Positions 44,646 to 56,439 of a DNA stretch of 64,000 bases are shown here, one piece after another (position 1 is the stretch's first letter; each line of letters begins with the position of its first letter). Location of the stretch: positions 434,001-498,000 of the forward strand of contig NZ_CP035495.1 in assembly GCF_004135345.1 (NCBI RefSeq), read 5' to 3'. Under the pieces are notes generated by a model that ran no database searches, was not told the DNA's origin, and worked only from the letters and a program-made list of their open reading frames with translations. The position numbers and the translations under genes are program-made. This stretch comes from Xylanimonas allomyrinae. Lineage in GTDB: Bacteria > Actinomycetota > Actinomycetes > Actinomycetales > Cellulomonadaceae.

Positions 44646-44744
44646 AACGGGAGTCCGGGATCCGCGCAGCGGCCGCCGGGCTGAGAGGGCGGCCGGGCGC
44701 CGCCGACCGATCGAACCTGTCCGGCTCACACCGGCGTAGGGAGG
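44646..44744 (+). promoter_or_regulatory. TPP riboswitch controlling cytX
   Basis: 'CGGGAGTCCGG', 'GCCGGGCTGAGAGGG', 'GACCGATCGAACCTG' and the 3' end 'CCGGCGTAGGGAGGA' match the TPP aptamer on the plus strand. The terminal GGGAGGA is also the Shine-Dalgarno for the ATG at 44751, so TPP binding should hide it directly. Confidence 0.93.
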
Positions 44745-44750
44745 ACCGCG

Positions 44751-46144
44751 ATGGCGTCTGCCGTCCCCGTTCGTGAACCTGTCCGTCAGTCCGTCGAGGC
44801 GCCGGTGACGCTGGACGCGCCCGCCGTGCGCGTCCACCGCGGGCGCGACCACCTGGGGCTGTGGGCGAGCCTCGGGGTGAGCCTGCTCGTGCCCGTCGTC
44901 GCGGTCTACTTCGTGCCCACGTCGCTCGCGGCGACGTTCGTGGCCATCGCCGTCGGCACGCTCGTCGGCTGCGGGCTGCTCGGGGCGGTCGCCGCGATCG
45001 GCGCCCGCACCGGGGAACCGGCCATGGTCGTGTTCCGCGGCCTGTTCGGCGTGCGCGGCTCGTGGGTGCCGACCGCGCTCAACGTGCTCCAGTGCCTGGG
45101 CTGGGCCGCCTTCGAGGTGTGGATCATCGCGCGCGCGGCCGCCGGGGTCTGGCCCGAGGTGCCGCACGCGGTCTTCGCGGTGGGCGCGGGCGTCGTCGCG
45201 ACGGCGATGGCGCTGCGCCCGCTCGGGTCGGCGGCGCTGCTGCGGCGCGTGGCGATCGTCGTCGTCGTGGCCTGCTCGGCCTACTTCCTGGTCGACGCCG
45301 CACGCCGTCCGCTCGGTCCGGTCGGGGCCGGGGGATGGCGCGGGCTGTGGACCAACGTCGACCTCGTGGCGTCGATGTCCGTCTCGTGGATCCCGCTCGT
45401 GGCGGACTACACGCGCCACGCCCGGCCGGGCACAGCGCGGCGCACGGGAGCCGCGGTCGGCGTCGGCTACGGGCTCGCCTCGGCGGCGTTCTTCTGCGTC
45501 GGGGTGCTCGGGCTGCTGGCGTACCAGCCGTCGGACGGCGATCTGGTGGCCGCGCTGCTCGCGGTGCCGGCGGGCGCTCTCGCGCTCGCGATCCTCGCGG
45601 CCGACGAGGTCGACCAGGCGTTCGCCAACGTGTACTCCACGGCCGTGAGCCTGCAGAACGTCGCGCCGCGCGCGGACCGGCGCGTGCTGGCGCTCGCGGT
45701 CGGGGCGGTCGCGACGGCGCTGGGCGTGCTCGTCGGCGACGGGTACGCGTACGAGGGCTTCCTGCTGCTCATCGGCGCGGTCTTCACCCCGCTCGGAGCG
45801 GTGCTCGTGGTCGACCACTGGGTCGTGCGGCGGGGCCGGTACGACCTGTCGGCGGCGGCGCCCCTCGGCGGTGGCTGTTCGTGCCGTGGGTCGCCGGTTT
45901 CGCCGCCTTCCAGCTCGTGACGCCGACCTTCGTCGCGCTGTGGCCGGCCTGGGGCGAGGCGTGGGCGCGGGCGCAGGGCGCGCTCGGCGTGCCGGCGGAC
46001 AACGGGTGGTCGGGCGTCGTCGTCGCGCTCGTCGTGGCGGGGGCGCTCACGCTCGCGGTCGCGCCGGCCGACCGGTGGGCCGCGCGCCGGCACGGGGGCT
46101 CGGCGCGCGACGTTCACGAGGTCACCACGACTGCCGTCCAGTAG
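44751..46144 (+). CDS. cytX: NCS1-family transporter, probable HMP transporter CytX (apparent frameshift near 45861-45864)
   Basis: A membrane protein of about 464 residues with ~12 hydrophobic helices, matching the purine-cytosine permease (NCS1) family: 'LGLWASLGVSLLVPVVAVYFVP', 'GEPAMVVFRGLFGVRGSWVPTALNVLQCLGWAAFEVWIIA', 'SVSWIPLVADYTRHAR', 'YSTAVSLQNVAPRADRR'. The TPP riboswitch in its leader points to hydroxymethylpyrimidine uptake, hence CytX. The last two helices are in another frame; adding one C to the C4 run at 45861-45864 gives 'SAAAPPRRWLFVPWVAGFAAFQ' and a stop at 46144. Confidence 0.88.
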
Positions 46145-46162
46145 ACCGTCAGCGGCGCCGCC

Positions 46163-46168
46163 TAGGCT
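46163..46168 (+). promoter_or_regulatory. -10 element of a leaderless promoter (rip)
   Basis: TAGGCT ends six bases before the GTG at 46175, with no Shine-Dalgarno. Confidence 0.5.
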
Positions 46169-46174
46169 GGGGGC

Positions 46175-47473
46175 GTGAGCGTTCTCGTGGGCATCCTCGT
46201 CGTCGTCGTGGGCATCGCCGTGTCCATCGCCCTGCACGAGCTGGGCCACATGCTGCCCGCCAAGGCGTTCGGCGTGCGTGTCTCCCAGTACATGGTCGGG
46301 TTCGGCCCGACGCTGTGGTCGCGCACCAAGGGGGAGACGGAGTACGGCGTCAAGGCGATCCCGCTGGGCGGCTACGTGCGGATGGTCGGCATGATGCCGT
46401 CCGCGCCGGAGGGTGCCCGGCGCGGACGCGGGTTCTTCGCCCAGGTCGTCGCCGACGCGCGCGACCAGAGCGTCGAGGAGATCCGCCCGGGCGAGGAGCA
46501 GCGCGCGTTCTACCACCTCTCGACGCCGAAGAAGCTCGTGGTCATGCTCGGCGGCCCCGTCATGAACCTGCTGCTGGCGGTCGTGCTCACGGCGTCGTTC
46601 CTCGCGATCGGCTTCACCCAGCAGACCACCACGGTCGCGACCGTGAGCGACTGCGTCCCGACGGCGACGGGTGCGGCGTGCGACCCTGCCACCGCCCCGG
46701 CCCCGGCCGCCGCGGCGGGACTGCGTCCCGGGGACCGCATCGTGTCCTACGACGGCACCTCGACCCCCACCTGGAGCGCCCTGCTCGCTGCGATCCAGGG
46801 CACCGACGGTCACGCCGTGCCCGTCGTCGTCGAACGCGACGGGCAGCGGGTCACGCTCTCCGTCACGCCCGTCGACGCGCATCGTGCGGTCGTCGACGCG
46901 GACGGCGCCGTGGTGCGCGACGCCGACGGCCAGGTGAAGGTCGACGACGGCGCGTTCCTGGGCATCGCGCCGACCATCGAGCGGCAGTCGCTGCCGATGA
47001 GCCTGGTGCCGGGTGAGGTCGGGCGCATGTTCACGGGTACTGCCGGGGCCGTGGTCACCTTCCCAGCGCGCGTCTACCAGGCGGCCGCGCAGACGTTCTC
47101 CGACACCCCGCGCTCGGCTGACAGCGTCATGTCGGTGGTGGGCGTGGGGCGTGTCGCCGCCGACGTCGCCGGCCTGGACGCGACGCTGCTCGACCGGGTC
47201 GCCATCATGCTGAGCCTGCTGGCCTCGCTCAACATGGCGCTGTTCGTGTTCAACCTGATCCCGCTGCTGCCGCTCGACGGCGGGCACGTGGTCAACGCGC
47301 TCTACGAGGGCGCCAAGCGCACCATCGCGCGGGTGCGCGGCCTGCACCCGCTGCCCGGCCCGGCCGACGTCGCGCGCATGATGCCGGTCGCCTACGTGAT
47401 GTTCGTCGTGCTGGTGGGGTCGACCCTGCTCCTGGTCGTCGCCGACGTCGTCGACCCCGTGAGGCTCTTCTGA
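46175..47473 (+). CDS. rip: Site-2 intramembrane metalloprotease (Rip1/RseP family)
   Basis: Cleaves transmembrane substrates such as anti-sigma factors. The 432-residue protein has the zinc motif 'HELGH' at 21-25 in the first membrane helix, '[14 protein letters not shown]', a PDZ domain (roughly 170-270, '[21 protein letters not shown]') and the third ligand in '[14 protein letters not shown]' near residue 360. The actinobacterial dxr-rip-ispG order is kept apart from the thiamine insertion. Confidence 0.95.
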   Translation: MSVLVGILVVVVGIAVSIALHELGHMLPAKAFGVRVSQYMVGFGPTLWSRTKGETEYGVKAIPLGGYVRMVGMMPSAPEGARRGRGFFAQVVADARDQSVEEIRPGEEQRAFYHLSTPKKLVVMLGGPVMNLLLAVVLTASFLAIGFTQQTTTVATVSDCVPTATGAACDPATAPAPAAAAGLRPGDRIVSYDGTSTPTWSALLAAIQGTDGHAVPVVVERDGQRVTLSVTPVDAHRAVVDADGAVVRDADGQVKVDDGAFLGIAPTIERQSLPMSLVPGEVGRMFTGTAGAVVTFPARVYQAAAQTFSDTPRSADSVMSVVGVGRVAADVAGLDATLLDRVAIMLSLLASLNMALFVFNLIPLLPLDGGHVVNALYEGAKRTIARVRGLHPLPGPADVARMMPVAYVMFVVLVGSTLLLVVADVVDPVRLF

Positions 47474-47522
47474 GACGCCCGGCCCGCGTGTCCCAGGCGC
47501 GGGCAGCCGTCGCGAACCGGGG

Positions 47523-47528
47523 GATACT
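47523..47528 (+). promoter_or_regulatory. -10 element of a leaderless promoter (ispG)
   Basis: GATACT ends six bases before the GTG at 47535, with no Shine-Dalgarno. Confidence 0.4.
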
Positions 47529-47534
47529 GGGGCG

Positions 47535-48710
47535 GTGAGCATTGTCAATCTCGGTACCCCCAGCGTGTCGACCCCGGGCGCCGCGCCGGTGCTGGCCCCC
47601 CGCCGCCCGACCCGCAAGATCAAGGTCGGCAAGGTCGAGGTGGGCGGCGACGCCCCGGTCAGCGTCCAGTCCATGACGACGACGCCGACCACCGACATCA
47701 ACGCGACGCTGCAGCAGATCGCGGAGCTGACCGCCGCGGGCTGCGACATCGTCCGGGTGGCCGTCCCGAGCGCCGACGACGCCGCCGCGTTGCCGGCGAT
47801 CGCGAGGAAGTCGCAGATCCCGGTCATCGCCGACATCCACTTCCAGCCCAAGTACGTCTTCGCCGCCATCGACGCCGGGTGTGCCGCAGTGCGGGTCAAC
47901 CCGGGCAACATCCGCAAGTTCGACGACCAGGTCAAGCAGATCGCGCAGGCGGCCAAGGACGCGGGCGTCAGCCTGCGCATCGGCGTCAACGCCGGGTCGC
48001 TCGACCCGCGTCTGCTGGCCAAGTACGGCAAGGCGACACCCGAGGCGCTCGTCGAGTCGGCCGTGTGGGAGGCGTCGCTCTTCGAGGAGCACGACTTCCA
48101 CGACTTCAAGATCTCGGTCAAGCACAACGACCCGGTCGTCATGGTGCGCGCCTACGAGCTGCTGTCGGAGCGCGGCGACTGGCCGCTGCACCTGGGCGTC
48201 ACCGAGGCCGGGCCGGCGTTCCAGGGCACCATCAAGTCGGCGACGGCGTTCGGCGCGCTGCTGAGCAAGGGCATCGGCGACACCATCCGCGTGTCGCTGT
48301 CCGCCCCGCCGGTCGAGGAGGTCAAGGTCGGCAACCAGATCCTCCAGGCGCTCAACCTGCGCCCGCGCAAGCTGGAGATCGTCTCGTGCCCGTCGTGCGG
48401 GCGTGCGCAGGTCGACGTCTACACGCTGGCCGACAAGGTGACCGCGGGCCTGGAGGGCCTGACGGTCCCGCTGCGCGTGGCGGTCATGGGTTGCGTCGTC
48501 AACGGGCCCGGCGAGGCGCGCGAGGCCGACCTGGGCGTGGCGTCGGGCAACGGCAAGGGCCAGATCTTCGTCAAGGGCGAGGTCATCAAGACGGTCCCCG
48601 AGTCCGAGATCGTCGAGACCTTGATCGAGGAGGCCCTGCGCATCGCCGAGTCGATGCCGGACGACGCCGACGGCACCGCGGGCACCAGCCCGGTCGTGAC
48701 GGTCGGCTGA
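47535..48710 (+). CDS. ispG: (E)-4-hydroxy-3-methylbut-2-enyl-diphosphate synthase
   Basis: [4Fe-4S] enzyme of the MEP pathway. The 391-residue protein has the TIM barrel start '[27 protein letters not shown]', '[11 protein letters not shown]', '[11 protein letters not shown]' and the cluster cysteines '[11 protein letters not shown]' (285, 288) and '[10 protein letters not shown]' (320 region) with the following Glu. Same pathway as dxr, 5.5 kb upstream. Confidence 0.97.
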   Translation: MSIVNLGTPSVSTPGAAPVLAPRRPTRKIKVGKVEVGGDAPVSVQSMTTTPTTDINATLQQIAELTAAGCDIVRVAVPSADDAAALPAIARKSQIPVIADIHFQPKYVFAAIDAGCAAVRVNPGNIRKFDDQVKQIAQAAKDAGVSLRIGVNAGSLDPRLLAKYGKATPEALVESAVWEASLFEEHDFHDFKISVKHNDPVVMVRAYELLSERGDWPLHLGVTEAGPAFQGTIKSATAFGALLSKGIGDTIRVSLSAPPVEEVKVGNQILQALNLRPRKLEIVSCPSCGRAQVDVYTLADKVTAGLEGLTVPLRVAVMGCVVNGPGEAREADLGVASGNGKGQIFVKGEVIKTVPESEIVETLIEEALRIAESMPDDADGTAGTSPVVTVG

Positions 48711-48723
48711 GAACGGCGGGGCG

Positions 48724-49640
48724 GTGGGCTTCCGGCAGGTTGCCGCAGGGCTGGGGCGCGACGCCGCGCGCGTCCTCGGGCCGGACGACCTCCCCGAGGC
48801 GCTGGCGCTGTGCGCGAGTGACCCGGTCTCGGCCGTTCTGGCGGCCTCGCGGCTGGAGATCGCCGCACGCGCAGGCCTGCCCGCCGCGGGTGGCCAGGTG
48901 TGGGGGTGGCCCACCACGGGGCCGCTGCGCGCGCTGTGCTGGGCCGGCGCGAACCTGGTTCCCGTGGTCCCGGCCTCGCTCGGGGCTGACGCCGCGGAGG
49001 CCGTGGGGGCGTTCGTGCGAGCGGCTCGCGCCCACGGCCGTCGTTCGTCGTCGATCGTCGGGGAGTCGGATGCCGCGCTCGCGCTCTGGGCCGGGCTCGA
49101 ACCCTCGTGGCCGACCGCGCGCGAGGTGCGCCCGCACCAGCCGTCGCTCGCGATCGCGCGCGACCCCGACGTCGAGCCGGACCCGCGCGTGCGGCTGACC
49201 CGCGCCGAGCAGCTCGACGTGCTGATGCCTGCGTGCATCGCGATGTTCACCGAGGAGGTCGGCTACTCGCCGGTCGCCGGCGGGGCACGGCGTACCGGGA
49301 GCGGGTGCGCTCGCTGGTCACCGAGAGCAGGTCGTACGTGCGGCTTGCGGTGCGCACGGGCGACCCCTATGCGCGCCCGACGGGTCCGATGGTCGAGTTC
49401 AAGGCGGAGCTGGGCGCGATCGCGCAGGGCGTCGCGCAGGTGCAGGGCGTGTGGGTCGATCCGGCCGTGCGGGGGCGAGGGTTGTCGGAGGGCGGCATGG
49501 CGGCCGTCGTCGTCGATGCGCGGCTGCGTGTGGCGCCGGTCGTCTCGCTCTACGTCAACGGGTACAACGAACGTGCGCTGCGGGCATACCGCCGTGTGGG
49601 GTTCGAGCAAGTCGGGACCTTCGCCACTGTTCTCTTCTGA
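48724..49640 (+). CDS. GNAT-family acetyltransferase (apparent frameshift near 49282-49285)
   Basis: About 305 residues: an N-terminal domain ending '...REVRPHQPSLAIARDP' (DUF4081-like, common in actinobacterial proteins beside ispG) and a C-terminal GNAT fold with 'GVWVDPAVRGRGLSEGGMAAVV' (acetyl-CoA P-loop) and 'VSLYVNGYNERALRAYRRVGFEQVGTFATVLF'. The frames meet at 'YSPVAGG'; adding one G to the G4 run at 49282-49285 gives 'VAGGGTAYRERVRSLV'. The acceptor is unknown. It starts 13 bases after ispG. Confidence 0.87.
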
Positions 49641-49813
49641 GGACCCATGCTCTCATGTGAGGTATGACCACACACAGCGTCACATCCGGGGCGGGTTCGC
49701 CCGCCCTGCGGAACGCAGCGTCGCACCGTCCGCACAGCGCCGCCGGGGCCGTGGACCGATCGGAGCGCGTCAGCGTGGCGCACGCAGACCGACGCGCGGG
49801 GTGCGATGGGGGC

Positions 49814-51718
49814 ATGGACGACGTGCTCCGGAAGCTCACGCTCCCCCCGTATCTGGCCACCTGTCTTGAGGCCGCCCGCAGCATCACCATCCCCTCCAGC
49901 CGTGCGGAGCTCTTCGAGCTCTCCCTCGGCCCGGGAGGCGGCGACACGTTCGACGTCGTCTTCGACGTGCCGGGCAACGGCCCCGTCAAGGAGGCCGACG
50001 TCGTGCGCTGCCGCAACGGCATCGCCGTCAACTACCCCGAGGACTACATCCGCCGGCGCGACCCCGACTGCATGCGCATCGGCGACGACCTGCCCTCGGA
50101 CAAGCCCCGGTTCGCCGACGACCACGGACCCTTCGCGCCCGTCAAGCAGGAGACGCTCGACTGGCTGGCCGACCAGGACCTCATCGTGGTCCCGTTCAAG
50201 GCCGGCGGCCCGCACCTGGGCAGCCCCTCGCTCGCCGTCGTGCCCAAGAACACGGCGTTCTTCGCGTGCGCGCTCGTGGACCTGCAGGGCTTCTTCACCT
50301 TCGACGAGCTCGGCCCGTTCGCGCCGCGCTCGATCCTCTACCTGGCCCCGCCGTTCCGGCACACGCACTTCGCGGGCAAGCAGGTGGTGGTGCACGACCG
50401 GACCGAGTCGCTGCACGAGATCTTCGCCTACAACCTGTACCCGGGCCCCAGCGCCAAGAAGGGCGTGTTCTCGGCGCTGCTCGACATCGGCACCTACGAG
50501 GGCTGGCTCACCGCTCACGCCTCCTCGGTGCGCGTGACCACGCCGTACGAGAACGAGACCGTCATCATGCACGAGGGCGCCTCGGGCGGCGGCAAGTCCG
50601 AGATGTGCCAGGAGCTGCGCCGCGAGGAGGACGGCCGCGTGCTGCTGGGCACCAACGTCGTCACCGACGAGCCGTACGCCATCACGCTGTCGGAGACGTC
50701 GCGGCTCGAGCCCGTCACCGACGACATGACGCTGTGCCACCCCGCGCTCCAGCGCCCTGCCAGCGGCAAGATGACCGTCGCCGACGCCGAGGACGGCTGG
50801 TTCGTGCGCGTCGACAACCTGACGCACTACGGCGAGGACCCCCAGCTCGAACGGGCGATCATCCACCCGCACGACCCGCTCATCTTCCTCAACATCGAGG
50901 GCACGCCCGGCGCGACCTGCCTGCCGTGGGAGCACGTGCGCGACGAGAACGGCAAGCCGTGCTCCAACCCGCGCGTCATCATCCCGCGCCGCCAGGTCCG
51001 GGGCATCGTCGACGAGCCGCAGCAGGTGGACGTGCGCACGTTCGGCGTGCGGATGCCGGCGTGCACCGCCGAGCAGCCGACGTACGGCGTCATGGGCCTC
51101 ATGCACGTGATCCCGCCGTCGCTCGCGTGGCTGTGGCGCCTGGTCACCCCGCGCGGCGACAAGAACCCCTCGATCGGGGCGACCGTCGCCGAGGCGGCCG
51201 TCATCGCGCACGGCGGCATGGTCGCCGAGGGCGTCGGGTCGTTCTGGCCGTTCTCGACCAACACCAAGGTCGGCGCGGCCAACCTGCTGCTCGAGCAGAT
51301 CCTCGCCGCGCCCAAGACCCGGTTCGTGCTCACGCCCAACCAGCACATCGGTGCCTACAAGGTGGACTTCGCCGCCGAGTGGCTCGCACGCGAGTACCTG
51401 GCCCGCCGCGGCCAGGGCCACGTGCGCCGCGACCTGCTCGTGCCCGCGCGCTGCCCGCTGTTCGGCTTCGCGATGCGGGAGATGAAGATCGACGGCCAGC
51501 AGGTGCGCCCGTCGCTGCTGCGCCCCGAGCTGCAGTCCAAGGTGGGCGTGGCGGCGTACGACGCCGGTGCCGCCATCATCACGGACTTCTTCAAGGCCGA
51601 GCTCCAGCAGTTCCTGACCCCCGACCTCGACCCGCTGGGGCGCCGGATCATCGAGGCGTGCCTGGCGGACGCCACGTTGGAGGACTACCTGGCGCTCACG
51701 CCGCTCGACATCGACTGA
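49814..51718 (+). CDS. DUF4914 family protein with a PEPCK-like P-loop
   Basis: A 634-residue cytoplasmic protein. Residues 252-264 read 'MHEGASGGGKSEM', a kinase-1a P-loop like that of ATP-type PEP carboxykinase and HPr kinase. Other conserved-looking blocks are 'IVVPFKAGGPHLGSPSLAVVPKNTAFFACALVDLQGFF', 'FLNIEGTPGATCLPWEHV', 'GVMGLMHVIPPSLAWLWRLVTPRG' and 'SFWPFSTNTKVGAANLLLEQI'. I recall the family as DUF4914; no activity is known to me. The ATG at 49814 gives the expected N-terminus; the frame is open further upstream. The preceding 173 bases hold no other gene. It ends seven bases from a convergent glycosylase gene. Confidence 0.75.
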   Translation: MDDVLRKLTLPPYLATCLEAARSITIPSSRAELFELSLGPGGGDTFDVVFDVPGNGPVKEADVVRCRNGIAVNYPEDYIRRRDPDCMRIGDDLPSDKPRFADDHGPFAPVKQETLDWLADQDLIVVPFKAGGPHLGSPSLAVVPKNTAFFACALVDLQGFFTFDELGPFAPRSILYLAPPFRHTHFAGKQVVVHDRTESLHEIFAYNLYPGPSAKKGVFSALLDIGTYEGWLTAHASSVRVTTPYENETVIMHEGASGGGKSEMCQELRREEDGRVLLGTNVVTDEPYAITLSETSRLEPVTDDMTLCHPALQRPASGKMTVADAEDGWFVRVDNLTHYGEDPQLERAIIHPHDPLIFLNIEGTPGATCLPWEHVRDENGKPCSNPRVIIPRRQVRGIVDEPQQVDVRTFGVRMPACTAEQPTYGVMGLMHVIPPSLAWLWRLVTPRGDKNPSIGATVAEAAVIAHGGMVAEGVGSFWPFSTNTKVGAANLLLEQILAAPKTRFVLTPNQHIGAYKVDFAAEWLAREYLARRGQGHVRRDLLVPARCPLFGFAMREMKIDGQQVRPSLLRPELQSKVGVAAYDAGAAIITDFFKAELQQFLTPDLDPLGRRIIEACLADATLEDYLALTPLDID

Positions 51719-51725
51719 GCCGACG

Positions 51726-52616
51726 TCACTTCAGCAGGCGGGACAGCCGCCGGTCCGCCAGCGGCTGCCCGCCTGTCTGACACGTCGCGCAGTACTGCAG
51801 CGACCGGTCCGCGAACGACACCTCGCGGACCGTGTCGCCGCACACCGGGCACGCCTGGCCCGTGCGCCCGTGGACGCGCATCCCGGCCCGCTTGGCGTCC
51901 TTGAGGTCCTTGGCCGGCTTGCCCGACGACGCCGCGACCGCGTCGGTCAGCGTGCCGACGATCGCGGCGTGCAGCGTCGCGACGTCGTCGTCGGTGAAGG
52001 TCCGGGTGAGCTTGTACGGCGACATGCGTGCCACGTGCAGGATCTCGTCGGAGTAGGCATTGCCGATGCCGGCGACGGCCGACTGGTCGCGCAGCAGGCC
52101 TTTGACCTGCTGGTTCTTGCGGGCCAACAGCTCGCTCAGCACCTTGGGGGTGAAGCCGTCGAGCGGCTCGGGGCCGAGGCTCGCGACGTGTGGGACGTCG
52201 CCGGGCGAGCGCACCACGTGGACCGCGAGCCGCTTCTGCGTGCCGGCCTCGGTCAGGTCGAACCCCGCGCCGTCGTCGAGCCGCACCCGCAGCGCGATGG
52301 CGGCGCCGCGCGCCGAGCCGCCCAGGCGGGGGCGCACCGTCGTGGCCGGCACGGTGTCGTACCAGCGCAGCCAGCCGCCGCGCGACAGGTGGACCAGCAG
52401 GTGGGGGGCGACGTCGTCGGGCGTGGACGTGGCCAGGTCGAGCCACTTGCCGCGCCGCGTCCAGCCGCGCACGGTCGCCCCGACCAGGGCGGTCAGCGGC
52501 GGGTCGTACGTCTTGAGCGCGGAGATCGTGCCGACGTCGGCGCCGACGACGGTGCGTCCCACCGTGCGTGCGTCGAGGAACCGGACGAGGGCCTCGACCT
52601 CGGGAAGCTCGGGCAT
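51726..52616 (-). CDS. Fpg/Nei-family DNA glycosylase/AP lyase
   Basis: Removes oxidised bases. The 296-residue protein starts '[11 protein letters not shown]' (catalytic Pro2/Glu3), has the lysine loop '[10 protein letters not shown]', the helix-two-turn-helix '[22 protein letters not shown]' and a zinc finger '[25 protein letters not shown]'. Family assignment is firm; whether it acts as Fpg (MutM) or Nei2-like cannot be told. The 'HVARMSPYK' segment resembles Nei2-type actinobacterial proteins. Confidence 0.92.
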   Translation of the reverse strand: MPELPEVEALVRFLDARTVGRTVVGADVGTISALKTYDPPLTALVGATVRGWTRRGKWLDLATSTPDDVAPHLLVHLSRGGWLRWYDTVPATTVRPRLGGSARGAAIALRVRLDDGAGFDLTEAGTQKRLAVHVVRSPGDVPHVASLGPEPLDGFTPKVLSELLARKNQQVKGLLRDQSAVAGIGNAYSDEILHVARMSPYKLTRTFTDDDVATLHAAIVGTLTDAVAASSGKPAKDLKDAKRAGMRVHGRTGQACPVCGDTVREVSFADRSLQYCATCQTGGQPLADRRLSRLLK

Positions 52617-52671
52617 GGCACCATCCTCCCCGAGCGGCGCCCCGCGCGCCGGGGAGGCGCCGCCGCGCCGA

Positions 52672-52677
52672 TATCCT
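52672..52677 (+). promoter_or_regulatory. -10 element of a leaderless promoter (proS)
   Basis: TATCCT ends seven bases before the ATG at 52685; no Shine-Dalgarno. It sits in the 68-base divergent gap with the glycosylase gene. Confidence 0.5.
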
Positions 52678-52684
52678 GTGCGAC

Positions 52685-54508
<1,824 letters not shown>

Positions 54509-54515
54509 GGCGAGA

Positions 54516-54551
54516 GCGTCGGCCCGGGCCCGTCAGGGGCCGGGCCGACGC
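54516..54551. terminator. 12-bp hairpin between convergent proS and the DUF4439 gene
   Basis: GCGTCGGCCCGG (54516-54527) pairs with 54540-54551; the loop holds a further CCC/GGG. Suitable for both strands. Confidence 0.7.
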
Positions 54552-54569
54552 CGCGTCTCGGCGGCCGGA

Positions 54570-55666
54570 TCAGCTCGCGAGCTCCGGCATGCCCGGGAAC
54601 GCGACCGGCGCCGCGCCCCAGGCGTCGAGCGTGAGCGCCGCGTCGACGAGCAGGTCGACCAGCACGCCGCGGGTGCTCGCGGCGGTCGTGCCCACGAGGC
54701 TCGCGTAGCTTGTCGCGAGCCCGTCCTGGAGGGAGCGCACGAGCGTGGCGTCGTCGTCGCTGCGCGGGATCGCGTACGCGACGCGACGGGGGTCCTGCTC
54801 GGTCCCGCTGACACCTCCGAGCACGGCCCATGCCTCGGCGCGCTCGCCGTGCACGCGCGAGAGCGCGAGCAGCCGGGTGCGTTCGTCCCCGCCCGCTCGC
54901 GCCGCGCGCACCTCGAGCGCGTACCGCGCGGAGTCCTCGCCGAGGACGAGCGCGCGGTAGTCCTCGGCGGACAGGCCTGCGGGCGGCACGGAGTCCTGGG
55001 CGCCCGGTGCCGTCGTCGCCACGGCGCCGGGCTTGCTGGGGGACGGGCTGGGCGAGGGCGACGCGGGGGACGCGGGCTCCGGGACGACCGGGCTCGCCGG
55101 CGCAGGGCCGGGGACGCCCACGAGTCCCGCGAGCCGCGTGGCCGAGACGGCCTGCGCCGCGCTGATCGAGGCGAGCAGCCGGGCGAGGTCGCCGTCCGAC
55201 GTCGTCGTCGCAGCCGTGCGGCTGCGGCCGGCGGCGTCCATGAGCGCGCCGACGACGTCGGCGGGGCGGCCGGTGCGGGGCTCTGCTCGGCGGCGGCGGT
55301 GTCGGGGTCGCCGGGAACGTCCGGAACGAGCGTGGGCTCGGGGTCGAGGCCCGAGTCGTACGGCCCGCCGAGGGCATCGACGTGCGCGTGCCCGGCGTCC
55401 GCGACTCGCGCGAGCTCGGCCGCGACCGGCTCGGGCAGTCCCTCGGTGCCGTGCGCCGACTCGGCGAGGTCGGCGACCTTGCGCGCGTCGTCGGCGGCCG
55501 TGCGCCGCACCAGCTCGAGCGCGTCCGGCACCGGCTCCGCAGGTGGCGGCGTCTCGAGCCGGACACCACAGCCGGCCAGCACGCCGAGGACGAGGAACGC
55601 CGTGAGCGCGCGGAGGAACCCGGCGTGGCGGCGGTCGCGGGTGGCGGGGAGCGGCTGGAACGTCAT
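54570..55666 (-). CDS. Lipoprotein with ferritin-like DUF4439 domain (apparent frameshift near 55263-55280)
   Basis: About 365 residues. The N-terminus has a lipobox ('FLVLGVLAGCG'), then an Ala/Asp/Glu-rich region, a Ser/Pro linker ('PSPSPSPSKP') and a C-terminal four-helix ferritin-like segment, 'LSAEDYRALVLGEDSARYALEVRAA' to 'GVLVDLLVDAALTLDAWGAAPVAFPGMPEL', as in DUF4439 proteins such as Rv2844. The two parts are in different frames; one extra G on plus (C on the coding strand) in the runs at 55263-55280 joins them as '...APAAPADVVGALMDAAGRS'. Location between proS and rimP is conserved. Confidence 0.82.
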
Positions 55667-55847
55667 CGGGTCCGATCCTGCCACTGCTCTCGCTCGGGTG
55701 TGCGCCACGTCGCGTCGCGCGTCTGCCGGCGACGTGCGGTTTCGGGTCGTGGCAGGCGAAGCGGCCGTTACGCTTGACGAGCACAACAACACACCGGTCG
55801 CGCCCGACCAGGAGTGGACCACAGGTTGGCCGACGGGGAGGCAGGCG

Positions 55848-56438
55848 ATGGCAGGGCCGAGGAACGAGCAGAGCCGGAGCGGACGGCCCGCGACCGCGGA
55901 TGCCGTGCGCCGCGTGGTCGCCCCGGTGGTGACCGCCGAGGGGCTGTGGCTCGAGGACGTGACGACGACGCGCGCCGGGTCGCGTTCGGTCGTGCGCGTC
56001 ACGGTCGACCTGCCCGAGGACCAGGTGGGCAGCCTCGGGTCCGACGCGCTGGGCGAGGTCTCGCGCGCGATCTCCGCTGCGCTCGACGTCGACGACGTCG
56101 TGCCCGGGGTCTACGTGCTCGAGGTCTCCACTCCGGGCACCTCCCGCCCCCTGACCGAGCTGCGGCACTTCCGGCGTGCGCGCACGCGGCTGGTGACGCT
56201 CGCGCTGACCGAGGGCGGCGAGGTCGCGGGCCGGCTCGACGCCGTCGTCGACGAGGGCGGCGAGCCCGTCCTCGTGCTCGACGACGGCGTGCGCGTGCCG
56301 GTCGCCGCGGTGCGGCGCGGCCGCGTCGAGGTCGAGCTCAAGCGGCTCGAGGAGGACCTCGACGACGTGAGCGACGAGGACGACGCGGGCACGTCCCGCA
56401 CCGAGAACTGGGGCGCCACTGGCGCCGTGGAGGGCTGA
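55848..56438 (+). CDS. rimP: Ribosome maturation factor RimP
   Basis: Assists 30S assembly. The 196-residue protein has the N-terminal domain '[58 protein letters not shown]', '[20 protein letters not shown]' and a C-terminal SH3-like domain, then an acidic tail. The ATG at 55848 follows GGGGAGGCAGGCG. Starts rimP-nusA-ylxR-infB. Confidence 0.95.
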   Translation: MAGPRNEQSRSGRPATADAVRRVVAPVVTAEGLWLEDVTTTRAGSRSVVRVTVDLPEDQVGSLGSDALGEVSRAISAALDVDDVVPGVYVLEVSTPGTSRPLTELRHFRRARTRLVTLALTEGGEVAGRLDAVVDEGGEPVLVLDDGVRVPVAAVRRGRVEVELKRLEEDLDDVSDEDDAGTSRTENWGATGAVEG

Positions 56439-56439
56439 C

